This document shows, piece by piece, positions 1 to 8,561 of a stretch of 64,000 bases of DNA. The position numbers and the translations under genes were made by a program. The DNA lies in NCBI RefSeq assembly GCF_900537115.1, contig NZ_UNRG01000001.1, forward strand, positions 373,121 through 437,120. Direction: 5' to 3'. Source of the DNA: Arthrobacter sp. Alg241-R88. GTDB taxonomy: Bacteria > Actinomycetota > Actinomycetes > Actinomycetales > Micrococcaceae. The notes under the pieces are model-generated. The model did no database searches and was not told where the DNA came from. It saw only the letters and a program-made list of their open reading frames with translations. How positions within the stretch are numbered: the stretch's first letter is position 1; the number at the start of each line of letters is the position of its first letter.

Positions 1-117
1 GCCGAGGCCCTGGCCGCGCTGCGGATCCGCCAGACGGAACTCATGGATAGGGCCGAGGCCAAGTACCGCAAAGCCCGCAAGAAGTCCCGCGGCCTGCTGA
101 AACCCCGGGTCATCTAA
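1..117 (+). CDS. C-terminal end of an unidentified protein (partial)
   Basis: The window opens inside a coding frame that runs 38 codons to a TAA stop at 115-117. The visible tail is highly basic (motif KYRKARKKSRG near its end) with an Ala/Leu-rich helical stretch before it, as expected for a charged C-terminal helix. The rest of the gene lies to the left of the window, so no family can be assigned. It converges on the PucR regulator that ends at 150. That it is coding is inferred from the codon pattern and the clean stop. Confidence 0.5.
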   Translation, partial: AEALAALRIRQTELMDRAEAKYRKARKKSRGLLKPRVI

Positions 118-149
118 TCCCCGGGCGCTCACACCAAGCGGTGCAGCGG

Positions 150-1586
150 CTACTTGCCCTGGCGTGCGGACAGCCGGGCCACCGCCAGTGCCAGCCACAG
201 CTGCACGCGGTCGGTGGTGACGGCGGGATCATAGCCGGTCAGTTCGGTGATCTGCGCCAGCCGGTACCGGACCGTGTTCCGGTGCAGGGTGAGCTCCTCG
301 GCGACGGCGGCCACGGAGCCGTTGTTGTTGAGGTAGCTTTCCAGCGTGGTCATCAGTTCCGCACCATGGGCCGCGTCGAACATCCGGAGCGGATTGAGGG
401 ACTCGTGCGCCATATCTGCCAGCGGCACATCCTCACTCGCCAGCAGCAGCGACGTCAGGCTCAGCCGCTCCGGCTCGTTGACGGGCAGCCCGTGGCTCGC
501 CGCGTCGCGCGCCTCGAAGTAGCTCCAGCGCAGGCCGTTCGGCTTCGTGTACGCGCCGCCGATGCCGATGGTCGCATGGATGCCCGCCTCGGCCAGGTGG
601 TCGCTCAACTTCCGCGCCAGCGCCGGTGCCGCGCCGCCGTCGTCGTTCAATACCAGCACCAGGTCCTTGCCCACGACGGCGGCAACCGCCTTCTCCAGTT
701 CCCGCGGCACCGAGGTGCTCACCAGGGCTTTGTGGTGCGCGGCTGAGACGGCCAGCAACACCACATTCTTGCGGGTGCTGTTCACGCCGACGCCGGCCAG
801 GCGGCGCTGGGCCTCGCTGGTTTCCAGCGCCCCGTGGATCACATCCTCCAGCACCTGCCCGCACAGCGCACGCTCGGCCTGGCGCTGCTTGACCATGTTG
901 TTCAGTTCAACGCTGATCAGGTTCTGGGCATACCCGATGATGCCGGTGTCCTCGAAGGGCTTGCGGACCCACAGCGTGCAGGCGTCGCGCCGGCCCGTGG
1001 GGATGGGGTAGGAGGCCCAGGTGTCAGCCTGAGGCGTGTCCTTGCTGCTGTTGTACAGCTGGGCCGTGAACTGCGTGAGGACAATGTCCGCCCGGAGCAT
1101 GCCGCCCAGATGCTTCAACAGCTCGGCCAGGCCGCCGCCCGTCAGCAGGGCACGGGCCAGCACCTGGTGTCCTGCGATCAGCCGCTCCAGCTTCGCGTAG
1201 TGGTCCGCGGACTGGGCATCCGCCACGAGCTTGCCGATAGCAATGAACGGAGTTTCGTACGGGACCTCCACCACGGGCAGGCCCCAGCGGTTCGCCTCGG
1301 CGAGCAGCGCAGGCGGCACTGCCTCATGGGAAAGTCCCACACCAAAACCGATACCGACGGCACCGGCCCGCTGCACCTGCCGGACAAACCGCCGCTGCTC
1401 GGGTGCGGACTTCAGCCGCAGGCCCGTGGTGAGGATCAGCTCGCCGCCGTTGATGAACCGCTGCGGATCCTCCAGCTCGGTCACTGCCACCCAGTTGATG
1501 TCCTGGTGCCACGTCGTCTCGGCAACCCCTGCTTTGGACAGGTTCAGGGATTTGACACCCAGGAGGGCAGCAAGGGAAATGGCCAT
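150..1586 (-). CDS. PucR family transcriptional regulator
   Basis: A 478-residue regulator of the PucR type. Residues about 8-125 form the PucR N-terminal sensor domain (motif ELILTTGL near residue 50), a divergent GGDEF-like middle follows, and a C-terminal helix-turn-helix (HTH_30) lies at about 420-460 with the typical LHRNTVRYRL sequence. PucR proteins usually sense a nitrogenous metabolite and control a neighbouring catabolic operon. It is divergent from the aldehyde dehydrogenase/gabT pair with about 155 bp between the starts, so it most likely regulates those genes and itself. The ATG at 1586 fits the family N-terminus. The ligand is not evident; GABA or an aminoaldehyde is an inference from context. 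Confidence 0.9.
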   Translation of the reverse strand: MAISLAALLGVKSLNLSKAGVAETTWHQDINWVAVTELEDPQRFINGGELILTTGLRLKSAPEQRRFVRQVQRAGAVGIGFGVGLSHEAVPPALLAEANRWGLPVVEVPYETPFIAIGKLVADAQSADHYAKLERLIAGHQVLARALLTGGGLAELLKHLGGMLRADIVLTQFTAQLYNSSKDTPQADTWASYPIPTGRRDACTLWVRKPFEDTGIIGYAQNLISVELNNMVKQRQAERALCGQVLEDVIHGALETSEAQRRLAGVGVNSTRKNVVLLAVSAAHHKALVSTSVPRELEKAVAAVVGKDLVLVLNDDGGAAPALARKLSDHLAEAGIHATIGIGGAYTKPNGLRWSYFEARDAASHGLPVNEPERLSLTSLLLASEDVPLADMAHESLNPLRMFDAAHGAELMTTLESYLNNNGSVAAVAEELTLHRNTVRYRLAQITELTGYDPAVTTDRVQLWLALAVARLSARQGK

Positions 1587-1742
1587 GGACCAAGGATAAA
1601 CGGCTGCTAGTCAACCGCACTAAAAAGCAGCAGAAAGGGTGTGCAGGTGGCTATTCACGGCGCAGGGGTGCTGGCATAGGCTCAAGGCAGTCAAATCCAT
1701 CCGCCTTGCCGCCGATGGCCCCCAGGAAAGAGGTTGCACACC

Positions 1743-3173
1743 GTGGTCCAAACCTTGCAGAACTTCATCAACGGCACGTTTGTCACGCCTGCCGGCACCG
1801 GCACGCTGGACATCGTCAACCCCACCAACGGTGACGTTGTGGCGCACTCGCCCATCTCCGTCCAGGAAGACGTTGACGCGGCCATGGCAGCCGCCAAGGA
1901 GGCCTTCAAGAGCTGGAAGCACGTCACGCCGGGCCAGCGGCAGCTGATGCTGCTCAAGCTCGCAGATGCCATCGAGGCCAACAGCGACGAACTGGTGGAG
2001 GCGCAGCACCGCAACACCGGCCAGGTGCGTTCCCTGATCGCCTCGGAGGAAATTGCCGCCGGCGCTGACCAGCTGCGCTTCTTCGCCGGAGCCGCGCGGA
2101 TCCTCGAAGGCAAGTCCGCCGGGGAATACTTCGAGGGCCATACCTCCTACGTCCGCCGGGAACCCATCGGCGTCGTGGCCCAGGTCGCCCCGTGGAACTA
2201 CCCGTTCCTCATGGCCATCTGGAAGATCGGCCCGGCGCTCGCCGCCGGAAACACCGTAGTGCTCAAGCCCTCGGACACCACTCCCGAGTCCACCCTGGTC
2301 CTGGCCCGCCTCGCCGGTGACATCCTGCCCGCCGGCGTCCTGAACGTTGTGCTCGGCACCGGCAAGACCGGCGCCATGATGGTGGACCACAAGGTCCCGG
2401 GACTCGTGTCCATCACCGGCTCCGTCCGCGCCGGCATCGCCGTCGCCTCCGGTGCAGCCAAGGGCCTCAAGCGTGCCCACCTGGAGCTGGGCGGCAAGGC
2501 TCCGGCCATCGTCTTCAAGGACGCCGACATCAAAAAGAGTGCCGCAGCGATTGCCGAGTTCGCCTTCTTCAACGCCGGCCAGGACTGCACGGCCATCACC
2601 CGCGTGCTGGTGGAGGAATCCGTGCACGACGACGTGGTGGCAGCCATGGTGGAACACACCAGGACCCTCCGCACGGGTTCCCAGAACGACGAAGACAACT
2701 ACTTCGGCCCGTTGAACAACGTGAACCACTTCAACCAGGTCACCTCCGTGGTGGAAAGCCTGCCCGCGCACTGCCGGATCGAAACCGGCGGGCACCGGGC
2801 GGGGGAGAAGGGCTTCTTCTTTGAGCCCACCATCATCACCGGCGCGAAGCAGTCGGACAGCATCGTCCAGCAGGAAACGTTCGGCCCGGTCATCACCGTG
2901 CAGAAGTTCAGCACGGAGCAGGAAGCCGTAGAGCTGGCCAACGACGTTGACTACGCCCTGGCCTCCAGCGTGTGGACGTCCAACCACGGCACGGCCATGC
3001 GCCTGAGCCGCGACCTGGACTTCGGTGCAGTCTGGATCAACACCCACATCCTGCTCACCGCCGAAATGCCCCACGGCGGCTTCAAACAGTCCGGCTACGG
3101 CAAGGACCTCTCCATGTACGGCGTCGAGGACTACACGCGCATCAAGCACGTGATGTCTGCGCTCGACGCCTAA
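1743..3173 (+). CDS. Aldehyde dehydrogenase, gamma-aminobutyraldehyde type
   Basis: An NAD(P)-dependent aldehyde dehydrogenase of about 476 residues. The catalytic cysteine is in GQDCTAI (about residue 282), the general-base glutamate in LELGGK (about 248), and PWNYPF lies near 150. The protein resembles gamma-aminobutyraldehyde (1-pyrroline) dehydrogenases, which make GABA from putrescine-derived aminoaldehyde. GabT directly downstream supports that reading. I chose the GTG at 1743 because AAAGAGG (1727-1733) lies at a normal distance; a TTG at 1734 would sit on the ribosome site but cannot be excluded. It is divergent from the PucR gene and probably controlled by it. Substrate specificity is inferred, and a succinate-semialdehyde role is possible. 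Confidence 0.88.
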   Translation: MVQTLQNFINGTFVTPAGTGTLDIVNPTNGDVVAHSPISVQEDVDAAMAAAKEAFKSWKHVTPGQRQLMLLKLADAIEANSDELVEAQHRNTGQVRSLIASEEIAAGADQLRFFAGAARILEGKSAGEYFEGHTSYVRREPIGVVAQVAPWNYPFLMAIWKIGPALAAGNTVVLKPSDTTPESTLVLARLAGDILPAGVLNVVLGTGKTGAMMVDHKVPGLVSITGSVRAGIAVASGAAKGLKRAHLELGGKAPAIVFKDADIKKSAAAIAEFAFFNAGQDCTAITRVLVEESVHDDVVAAMVEHTRTLRTGSQNDEDNYFGPLNNVNHFNQVTSVVESLPAHCRIETGGHRAGEKGFFFEPTIITGAKQSDSIVQQETFGPVITVQKFSTEQEAVELANDVDYALASSVWTSNHGTAMRLSRDLDFGAVWINTHILLTAEMPHGGFKQSGYGKDLSMYGVEDYTRIKHVMSALDA

Positions 3174-3250
3174 TCCTGCCCCCTAACCTCGCTCCGCTTC
3201 GGCCAGGGAACCCTGCCGGCGTGGCCCCACCCAGCAAGGAAAGAATCATC

Positions 3251-4621
3251 ATGACCACCACCGCATCAGACATCACCTTCCGCCTGGAGCAGAAGCGGCG
3301 CGTCCAGGCCGACTTCCCGGGCCCCAAGTCGCTGGCCCTGGCGGAGCGGCGCAAGGCCGTCGTCGCCGCGGGTGTCGCGTCCGGCGTCCCGGTATACGTT
3401 GCAGACGCCGACGGCGGCATCATCCACGACGTGGACGGCAACTCCTTCATTGACTTGGGTTCAGGCATTGCCGTGACCAGCGTAGGAGCCTCCGATCCCG
3501 CCGTCGTGGGCGCCGTGAAGGAAGCCGTGGAGCACTTCACGCACACCTGCTTCATGGTCACCCCGTACGAAGGCTACGTGGCCGTCGCCGAGCAGCTGAA
3601 CCGCCTCACCCCGGGCGACCACGAGAAGCGCACCGTCCTGTTCAACTCCGGCGCCGAGGCAGTGGAGAACGCGATTAAGGTAGCACGCCTGGCCACCGGG
3701 CGGGACGCCGTCGTGGCATTCGACCACGCGTACCACGGCCGCACCAACCTCACCATGGCGCTGACCGCCAAGGCCATGCCGTACAAGACCAACTTCGGCC
3801 CGTTCGCGCCCGAGGTCTACCGCATGCCCATGAGCTACCCGTACCGTGAGGAAAACCCGGAGATCACCGGTGCCGAGGCCGCCAAGCGCGCCATCACCAT
3901 GATCGAAAAGCAGATCGGCGGAGAACAGGTCGCCGCAATCATCATCGAGCCCATCCAGGGCGAGGGCGGCTTCATCGTCCCGGCCGAGGGTTTCCTCCCC
4001 GCACTGGCTGACTGGGCCAAGGAGAAGGGCATCGTCTTCATCGCCGACGAAGTCCAGTCCGGCTTCTGCCGCACCGGTGAATGGTTCGCCGTCAACCACG
4101 AAGGCGTCATCCCGGACATCATGACCCTGGCCAAGGGAATCGCCGGCGGCATGCCGCTGTCCGCCATCACCGGCCGGGCAGACCTGCTCGACGCCGTCCA
4201 CCCCGGCGGCCTGGGCGGCACCTACGGCGGCAACCCGGTAGCGTGCGCTGCTGCCCTGGCCTCCATCGGCACCATGGAGGAATACGACCTCGCCGGCCGT
4301 GCCCGCCACATTGAGTCCCTGGCCACCACCAGGCTCCGCGAGCTGCAGACCGAGCTGGCCGGCGCCGGCACAGGCGTGATCGGCGACGTCCGCGGCCGCG
4401 GCGCGATGCTGGCCATCGAACTGGTCCAGGCCGGCTCCAAGGAACCGAACCCGGAACTGACGAAGGCTGTTGCCGCCGCCTGCCTCAAGGAAGGCGTCAT
4501 CATCCTGACCTGCGGCACCTACGGCAACGTGATCCGCCTGCTGCCGCCGCTGGTCATCACCGATGAACTGCTCAACGACGGCCTGGACGTCCTTGCTGCA
4601 GCCATCAAGGCCAACGCATAA
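3251..4621 (+). CDS. gabT: 4-aminobutyrate aminotransferase (GabT type)
   Basis: A 456-residue class III PLP aminotransferase. The PLP-binding lysine is in TLAKGIAGG (about residue 295), preceded by the IADEVQSG segment carrying the cofactor aspartate; NSGAEAVENA is also visible. GabT moves the amino group of GABA to 2-oxoglutarate, giving succinate semialdehyde. Its ATG follows AAGGAAAG with good spacing, and it sits about 77 bp after the aldehyde dehydrogenase on the same strand, probably in one PucR-controlled unit. With that gene it forms a short putrescine/GABA degradation path; no succinate-semialdehyde dehydrogenase dedicated to it is seen nearby. Other omega-amino acids are possible substrates. 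Confidence 0.92.
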   Translation: MTTTASDITFRLEQKRRVQADFPGPKSLALAERRKAVVAAGVASGVPVYVADADGGIIHDVDGNSFIDLGSGIAVTSVGASDPAVVGAVKEAVEHFTHTCFMVTPYEGYVAVAEQLNRLTPGDHEKRTVLFNSGAEAVENAIKVARLATGRDAVVAFDHAYHGRTNLTMALTAKAMPYKTNFGPFAPEVYRMPMSYPYREENPEITGAEAAKRAITMIEKQIGGEQVAAIIIEPIQGEGGFIVPAEGFLPALADWAKEKGIVFIADEVQSGFCRTGEWFAVNHEGVIPDIMTLAKGIAGGMPLSAITGRADLLDAVHPGGLGGTYGGNPVACAAALASIGTMEEYDLAGRARHIESLATTRLRELQTELAGAGTGVIGDVRGRGAMLAIELVQAGSKEPNPELTKAVAAACLKEGVIILTCGTYGNVIRLLPPLVITDELLNDGLDVLAAAIKANA

Positions 4622-4664
4622 CGGCAGCCAACTAGAGTTAGCGTCCCCTCGCAACGGCGCGAAC

Positions 4665-4708
4665 AAACCCCCAGGCCCCGGAACTACCGTTCCGGGGCCT
4701 GGGGGTTT
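4665..4708. terminator. Bidirectional hairpin terminator
   Basis: A perfect 20-bp inverted repeat (arms 4665-4684 and 4689-4708) with the 4-nt loop TACC. Each strand ends its stem in a TTT run. It lies between the convergent gabT (+) and NADH dehydrogenase (-) genes, so it can terminate both. Confidence 0.9.
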
Positions 4709-4732
4709 AAACTGCGGTCTGTTCTTACGCCG

Positions 4733-5986
4733 CTATCTGACGTCGTTGTCCGGTCCGCCGATGACCACCTGCGCCGGGCTGTGCAGGACGTACCCGTTGA
4801 GCCAGGAAAACAGGGCACGCACTTTCTGCTGGAATCCGGACAGGAGGGCAAGGTGGACCAGGAGCCAGGACATAAAAGCCAAGGACCCTTGAAGCTGGAC
4901 GCGCTTGCGGCCGAGCTCAGCGACGGCGGCGCCCCGGCCGATCATGGCCATGTATCCCTTGTCCGTGTAGTGGAAAGGCTGCCGGGTGCCGCCGTTGAGG
5001 TCGGCGTAGACGTTGCGGGCAGCCCACTTTCCGGCCTGCTGGGCCACGGAGCCAAGCTGCGGCAGTTTCGCCCCGGTTGAATCGGTGATGTTGGCTGCGT
5101 CGCCGATGACGTAGACGCCTTCTGCACCGGGAGCAGTCAGATCCGTGCGGACGTCGATCCGTCCGCCTTTTCCCTGGGGAAGCCCCGAGCCGGCCAGCAG
5201 ATCACCGGCTTTCAAACCGCCGGCCCAGACCACGATGCCGCCCGGGATGTCCGTCCCGTCGGCAAGGGCCACGCCGTTCGCCCGCACCTCGGTCACGCCC
5301 ACTCCCATGTGCAGTTGGACACCGATCTTCGTCAGGCGCTGCCGGGTGTATTCCTGGGACTTCGACGAGAACATGGTCAGTACCGTCGGGACCATGTCCA
5401 CCAGGTGCACGCGGCACCGTGCCGCGAGCTCAGGGGAAAAGTACTTGGCCACCACGAATTTGATGTTTTCCGCCAGGGCTCCGGCGGTCTCCACGCCGGT
5501 AGGGCCGCCGCCCACCACCACCATGTCCACTTTGGCGCCTGGCTCCCTGTCGGCCCGGTCCAGCAGCCGCGTCACGCTGGTGCCGAGCCGGGTGGCGTCC
5601 GTGACCGAATACAACGGGAAGGCATGTTCCTCCGCGCCGGGGGTATTGAAAAAGTTGGGCACCGCACCGACGGCGATCACCAGTGACTGGGCCCGGAAAG
5701 TATCACCCTCGGCGGTGGTGACGGTGTGGTTCCCGGCATCGATTGCGGCCACGTCCGCGGTCAGGACCCGCACGTTGCGAAGCCGCCGGAAAACGGAGCG
5801 AATGGGCCGGGCAATGGCAGAGACGCCGATCTGCGACGTGGCCACCTGGTACAGCAGGGGCTGGAACTGGTGGTAGTTGTTCGAATCAATAAGCAGGACG
5901 CGCACGCCCTTGCGGCCAAGTTCCTTCGCTGCCGCTATGCCTGCGAAACCGGCCCCGACCACAATCACCTGATATGAGTCCTCCAT
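4733..5986 (-). CDS. ndh: Type II NADH dehydrogenase (NDH-2)
   Basis: A 417-residue flavoprotein of the non-proton-pumping NADH:quinone oxidoreductase family. The N-terminal FAD motif is VVGAGFAG (about residues 9-16), the NADH-binding motif is VVGGGPTGVETAG (about 157-169), and YVIGDAA near 300 is the second FAD contact. The C-terminal region (LLVHLALLSGF and beyond) is hydrophobic and amphipathic and would attach the enzyme to the inner membrane face, where it passes electrons from NADH to menaquinone. It is a single gene ending against the bidirectional terminator shared with gabT. Length and motifs match mycobacterial Ndh. Related ferredoxin/disulfide reductases are less likely. Confidence 0.93.
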   Translation of the reverse strand: MEDSYQVIVVGAGFAGIAAAKELGRKGVRVLLIDSNNYHQFQPLLYQVATSQIGVSAIARPIRSVFRRLRNVRVLTADVAAIDAGNHTVTTAEGDTFRAQSLVIAVGAVPNFFNTPGAEEHAFPLYSVTDATRLGTSVTRLLDRADREPGAKVDMVVVGGGPTGVETAGALAENIKFVVAKYFSPELAARCRVHLVDMVPTVLTMFSSKSQEYTRQRLTKIGVQLHMGVGVTEVRANGVALADGTDIPGGIVVWAGGLKAGDLLAGSGLPQGKGGRIDVRTDLTAPGAEGVYVIGDAANITDSTGAKLPQLGSVAQQAGKWAARNVYADLNGGTRQPFHYTDKGYMAMIGRGAAVAELGRKRVQLQGSLAFMSWLLVHLALLSGFQQKVRALFSWLNGYVLHSPAQVVIGGPDNDVR

Positions 5987-6143
5987 CCGAGCAACCTACT
6001 CCACAGAGGTTCCCGGCAACAGTGCCTAGGAAGACTTCAGTAGGGAGGCTTCATCACCCCGGCCGAAAGCGTCCTCCTTGCGCTACTTTTGTATGGTTTC
6101 CGTGGCGCTCGCTGGGGCGGCTACTCCCCGTAGTCACCCTAGG

Positions 6144-6181
6144 TATTACCTAATTCCCCTATTCCTAGAGGAATTAGGTAA
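6144..6181. promoter_or_regulatory. 13-bp perfect inverted repeat (operator or terminator candidate)
   Basis: The arms ATTACCTAATTCC (6144-6156) and GGAATTAGGTAAT (6169-6181) are perfect reverse complements around a 12-nt centre. It is AT-rich and lacks a following T-run, so an operator is at least as likely as a terminator. It lies about 155 bp upstream of the first glycosyltransferase. Confidence 0.55.
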
Positions 6182-6217
6182 TCCCTAAGCATCCGGAAGT
6201 CAGCTCTCCGCAAGTAC

Positions 6218-6235
6218 TCCTAAAGAAGTTTTTAG
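6218..6235. promoter_or_regulatory. Short inverted repeat CCTAAA-N6-TTTAGG
   Basis: A 6-bp perfect inverted repeat with a 6-nt centre, about 100 bp before the GT2 start. It may be part of the island's promoter region; no factor can be named. Confidence 0.3.
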
Positions 6236-6336
6236 GGTACCGGATACTCGTGTTTGGGGTTGGCGGCCGCCCGTACCTTGGACGCGGGCGGGTAGGACGA
6301 CGGTGTCCTAACGCCATCACTGAGGAGATTCGCATC

Positions 6337-7131
6337 ATGCAGACCCTCGAACCTATCGAACAAAAAGAAATGCAACCGTTAAAAGCGGAACGACTCCCCA
6401 GAGGCGCCTTGGGCTGGCGGCGTAGTGCAGTGGACTTGGAAGTTATTATTCCGGCTTATAACGAAGCCGGTCGGTTACCTTCTACCCTTAGCCACACCGT
6501 TGATTTTCTCAGGACGCAAAGCTGGGATTCCCGCATAGTCGTCGTTGACAACGGCAGCGCCGATGACACCGGCTATGTGGTGCGCCGGATGTCCGCTTTG
6601 AAAAGTAAAGTTCCAATTTCACTCATCGGTTGCTCCCGGCCGGGCAAGGGTGCTGCGGTTAGAAGGGGTGTGCTCAGTGGAACTTCCACCTACACCGGCT
6701 TTTTCGATGCTGATCTGGCAACGCCGCTCAACACACTGACGGTTGCAATGGAGCACCTAAAGCTGGGCGTTAGCGCCGTAATTGCCTCGCGTCACTCGCC
6801 AGGTTCATCGTTCGTTCAGCGGCAGCAATTCGGGCGCAGACTGGGCGGTGCAGCTTTCCGTGTAATGACCAGTTCGATGGTCCATGGCATTTGCGACACC
6901 CAGTGCGGCTTCAAATTTTTCGAGCGTGGAGCAATTACACGGTCAATGGTGCAATGCAGGACAGGGGGGTTTGCATTTGACGTCGAGTTGCTTCGGCGGC
7001 TTCAAGACGAAGGCGGGCGGATCATCGAAATCCCCGTCGCGTGGACGGACTGCGCTGGTTCGACGTTTCATCCGGTCCGTGATGGCGTAGCCAGCTTCGC
7101 GTCCCTCGTCCAAATGCACCGGATGCTGTAA
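6337..7131 (+). CDS. GT2 family glycosyltransferase (DPM/ALG5-like)
   Basis: A 264-residue GT-A fold transferase. Near residue 35 it has VIIPAYNEAGRL, then DNGSADDTG, and the nucleotide-sugar/metal motif FFDADLATP (about residue 127), followed by TQCGFKFF and the C-terminal EIPVAWTD typical of the dolichyl/polyprenyl-phosphate hexose synthase branch. That branch makes polyprenyl-phosphate sugars at the cytoplasmic membrane face as donors for GT-C enzymes or flippases; this role is inferred. There is no C-terminal transmembrane pair. The ATG at 6337 follows GAGGAGA; an upstream GTG lacks such a site. It overlaps the next gene by one base (TAATG). Codon use is more AT-rich than in neighbouring housekeeping genes, suggesting transfer. 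Confidence 0.85.
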   Translation: MQTLEPIEQKEMQPLKAERLPRGALGWRRSAVDLEVIIPAYNEAGRLPSTLSHTVDFLRTQSWDSRIVVVDNGSADDTGYVVRRMSALKSKVPISLIGCSRPGKGAAVRRGVLSGTSTYTGFFDADLATPLNTLTVAMEHLKLGVSAVIASRHSPGSSFVQRQQFGRRLGGAAFRVMTSSMVHGICDTQCGFKFFERGAITRSMVQCRTGGFAFDVELLRRLQDEGGRIIEIPVAWTDCAGSTFHPVRDGVASFASLVQMHRML

Positions 7132-8543
7132 TGCTCCACCCTAAAAGCTCGGCTTTGAGTTATCTTAAGGGCAAGCACGTCCTCGTGTTGAACTGGCGTG
7201 ACATACGCCATTCACAAGCGGGTGGGGCCGAGCAGTACATGCATGAGATTTCAAAGCGCTGGGTTGAAGCCGGCGTTGATGTCGCTTGGTTTACGAGCCG
7301 GGACGGGCACCAGAGCGCGACGGAAACTATCGACGGCGTCCGCATATTTCGCAAGGGCGGGCCGTTGACGTTGTATTGGCATGCGGCACTGCGCCTTCTC
7401 AGGATGCGGCGACGTATAGATGCAGTCATTGACTGCCAGAATGGTATCCCCTTCTTCTCGCCGTTGTTTGTTAGGAGGAACACTCCTGTTGTGCAGGTAG
7501 TGCATCACGTCCACCAGAAGCAATTTGGGACACGGTTTTCGCCGCCGGTCGCGGCCCTCGGCAGATACTTGGAGGGCAACGTAGCTCGAACCATTTACGG
7601 CCAGCGTGCGATCGCTGCCGTTTCGCCATCAACGAGGATGGAACTGCGGAAACTGGGCTACCAAGGACCGATCCATGTTGTTCCGAACGGCACGGGTAAG
7701 GTTCCGAAAACTGTCGGACGACGGGATCCTGACCCCTTGGTTACGATTGTCAGTCGTCTTGTGCCCCATAAGAGGATTGACGTCCTCATCGGCGAGATTG
7801 CCGAAGCGACAACACGAATTCCAAACCTCCGGGCGGAAATTGTCGGGGAGGGTCCGGAGCGCTTCCGTTTGGAACAGATCGTGTTGGACTTGGGTCTGTA
7901 CTCCAACGTCACCTTCCACGGACATCAGCCCGACCACGTCAGGGATGCCCTGCTCGACCGCGCCTGGCTGACCATGAGTGCTTCCGACGCTGAGGGATGG
8001 GGGTGCTCCGTCATCGAGGCCGCAGCAAGGGGTGTGCCGTGCTTGGCCCTGCGGACACCAGGGATCCGAGACAGTGTGGTGGAAGGGAAGACCGGATGGT
8101 TGGTCGACTCAGCAAAGGACTTGGGGGTGGAGTTGGTGGAACGCCTGGCCGAGCTGGGCGATGTGGCGACGAGAAGCCAATATTCCTCGGCGTGCCGAAA
8201 ATGGGCTCGTTGCTTCAACTGGGACCGAAGCGCCGAACTTCTGGCCGGGGTGCTGATGGAGGAAACAGCCGGACGTCTACGCCCTCGGGGCCGCAAACGG
8301 GCACACACGCGACGGGACATGGCTACCGTGGCACGATTCGATCTACCGCAGGGTGCCGAGCTTTCCAGCATCCTGAACGCAACAGACGAGGTTGCCGAAG
8401 ACGGCGGAAACATAGTCGCAATCCTCAAGGGTTGCGACGAGTTTGAAGCATCTGTTGTTCTGAAAAAGATCGGCGTGGACGACGCAGTGCTCTGGTCAGC
8501 CTCCAGGAGTGACCTCCTGGCGGGTCCGCCGGGCGCTTTTTGA
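7131..8543 (+). CDS. GT4 family glycosyltransferase with C-terminal extension
   Basis: A 470-residue GT-B fold transferase. The N-terminal acceptor domain begins with VLNWRDIRH and a glycine-rich QAGGAEQ loop; the C-terminal donor domain has IVSRLVPHKRIDVLI and the EX7E motif in EGWGCSVIEAAARG. It would retain anomeric configuration and add a hexose to a lipid-linked or surface glycan. After the GT4 fold ends near residue 380 there is a tail of about 90 residues, beginning with a very basic stretch (RPRGRKRAHTRR) and then an acidic folded-looking segment I do not recognise. The start codon overlaps the stop of the GT2 gene, showing translational coupling. The sugar donor cannot be told from sequence. 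Confidence 0.85.
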   Translation: MLHPKSSALSYLKGKHVLVLNWRDIRHSQAGGAEQYMHEISKRWVEAGVDVAWFTSRDGHQSATETIDGVRIFRKGGPLTLYWHAALRLLRMRRRIDAVIDCQNGIPFFSPLFVRRNTPVVQVVHHVHQKQFGTRFSPPVAALGRYLEGNVARTIYGQRAIAAVSPSTRMELRKLGYQGPIHVVPNGTGKVPKTVGRRDPDPLVTIVSRLVPHKRIDVLIGEIAEATTRIPNLRAEIVGEGPERFRLEQIVLDLGLYSNVTFHGHQPDHVRDALLDRAWLTMSASDAEGWGCSVIEAAARGVPCLALRTPGIRDSVVEGKTGWLVDSAKDLGVELVERLAELGDVATRSQYSSACRKWARCFNWDRSAELLAGVLMEETAGRLRPRGRKRAHTRRDMATVARFDLPQGAELSSILNATDEVAEDGGNIVAILKGCDEFEASVVLKKIGVDDAVLWSASRSDLLAGPPGAF

Positions 8544-8561
8544 AGCTGAAGGGGACAGAAG

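Larger units (their letters stand above)
5987..6336. other. Intergenic region upstream of the glycan island
   Basis: 350 bp without a supported gene between two divergent units. It is lower in GC than its flanks and holds two inverted repeats described separately (6144-6181 and 6218-6235). A GTG at 6250 is in frame with the GT2 gene, but the ATG at 6337 has a far better ribosome site, so I treat this stretch as promoter/leader DNA. Confidence 0.6.

Noticed and set aside
1620..3149. Long minus-strand open frame opposite the aldehyde dehydrogenase
   Set aside because: It lies wholly antisense to a gene with complete catalytic motifs, and its product is a low-complexity Gly/Val/His/Asp-rich sequence typical of GC-rich shadow frames.
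6250..6336. N-terminal extension of the GT2 enzyme from a GTG at 6250
   Set aside because: There is no ribosome site at that GTG, the extra residues look non-native, and the ATG at 6337 follows a strong GAGGAGA.
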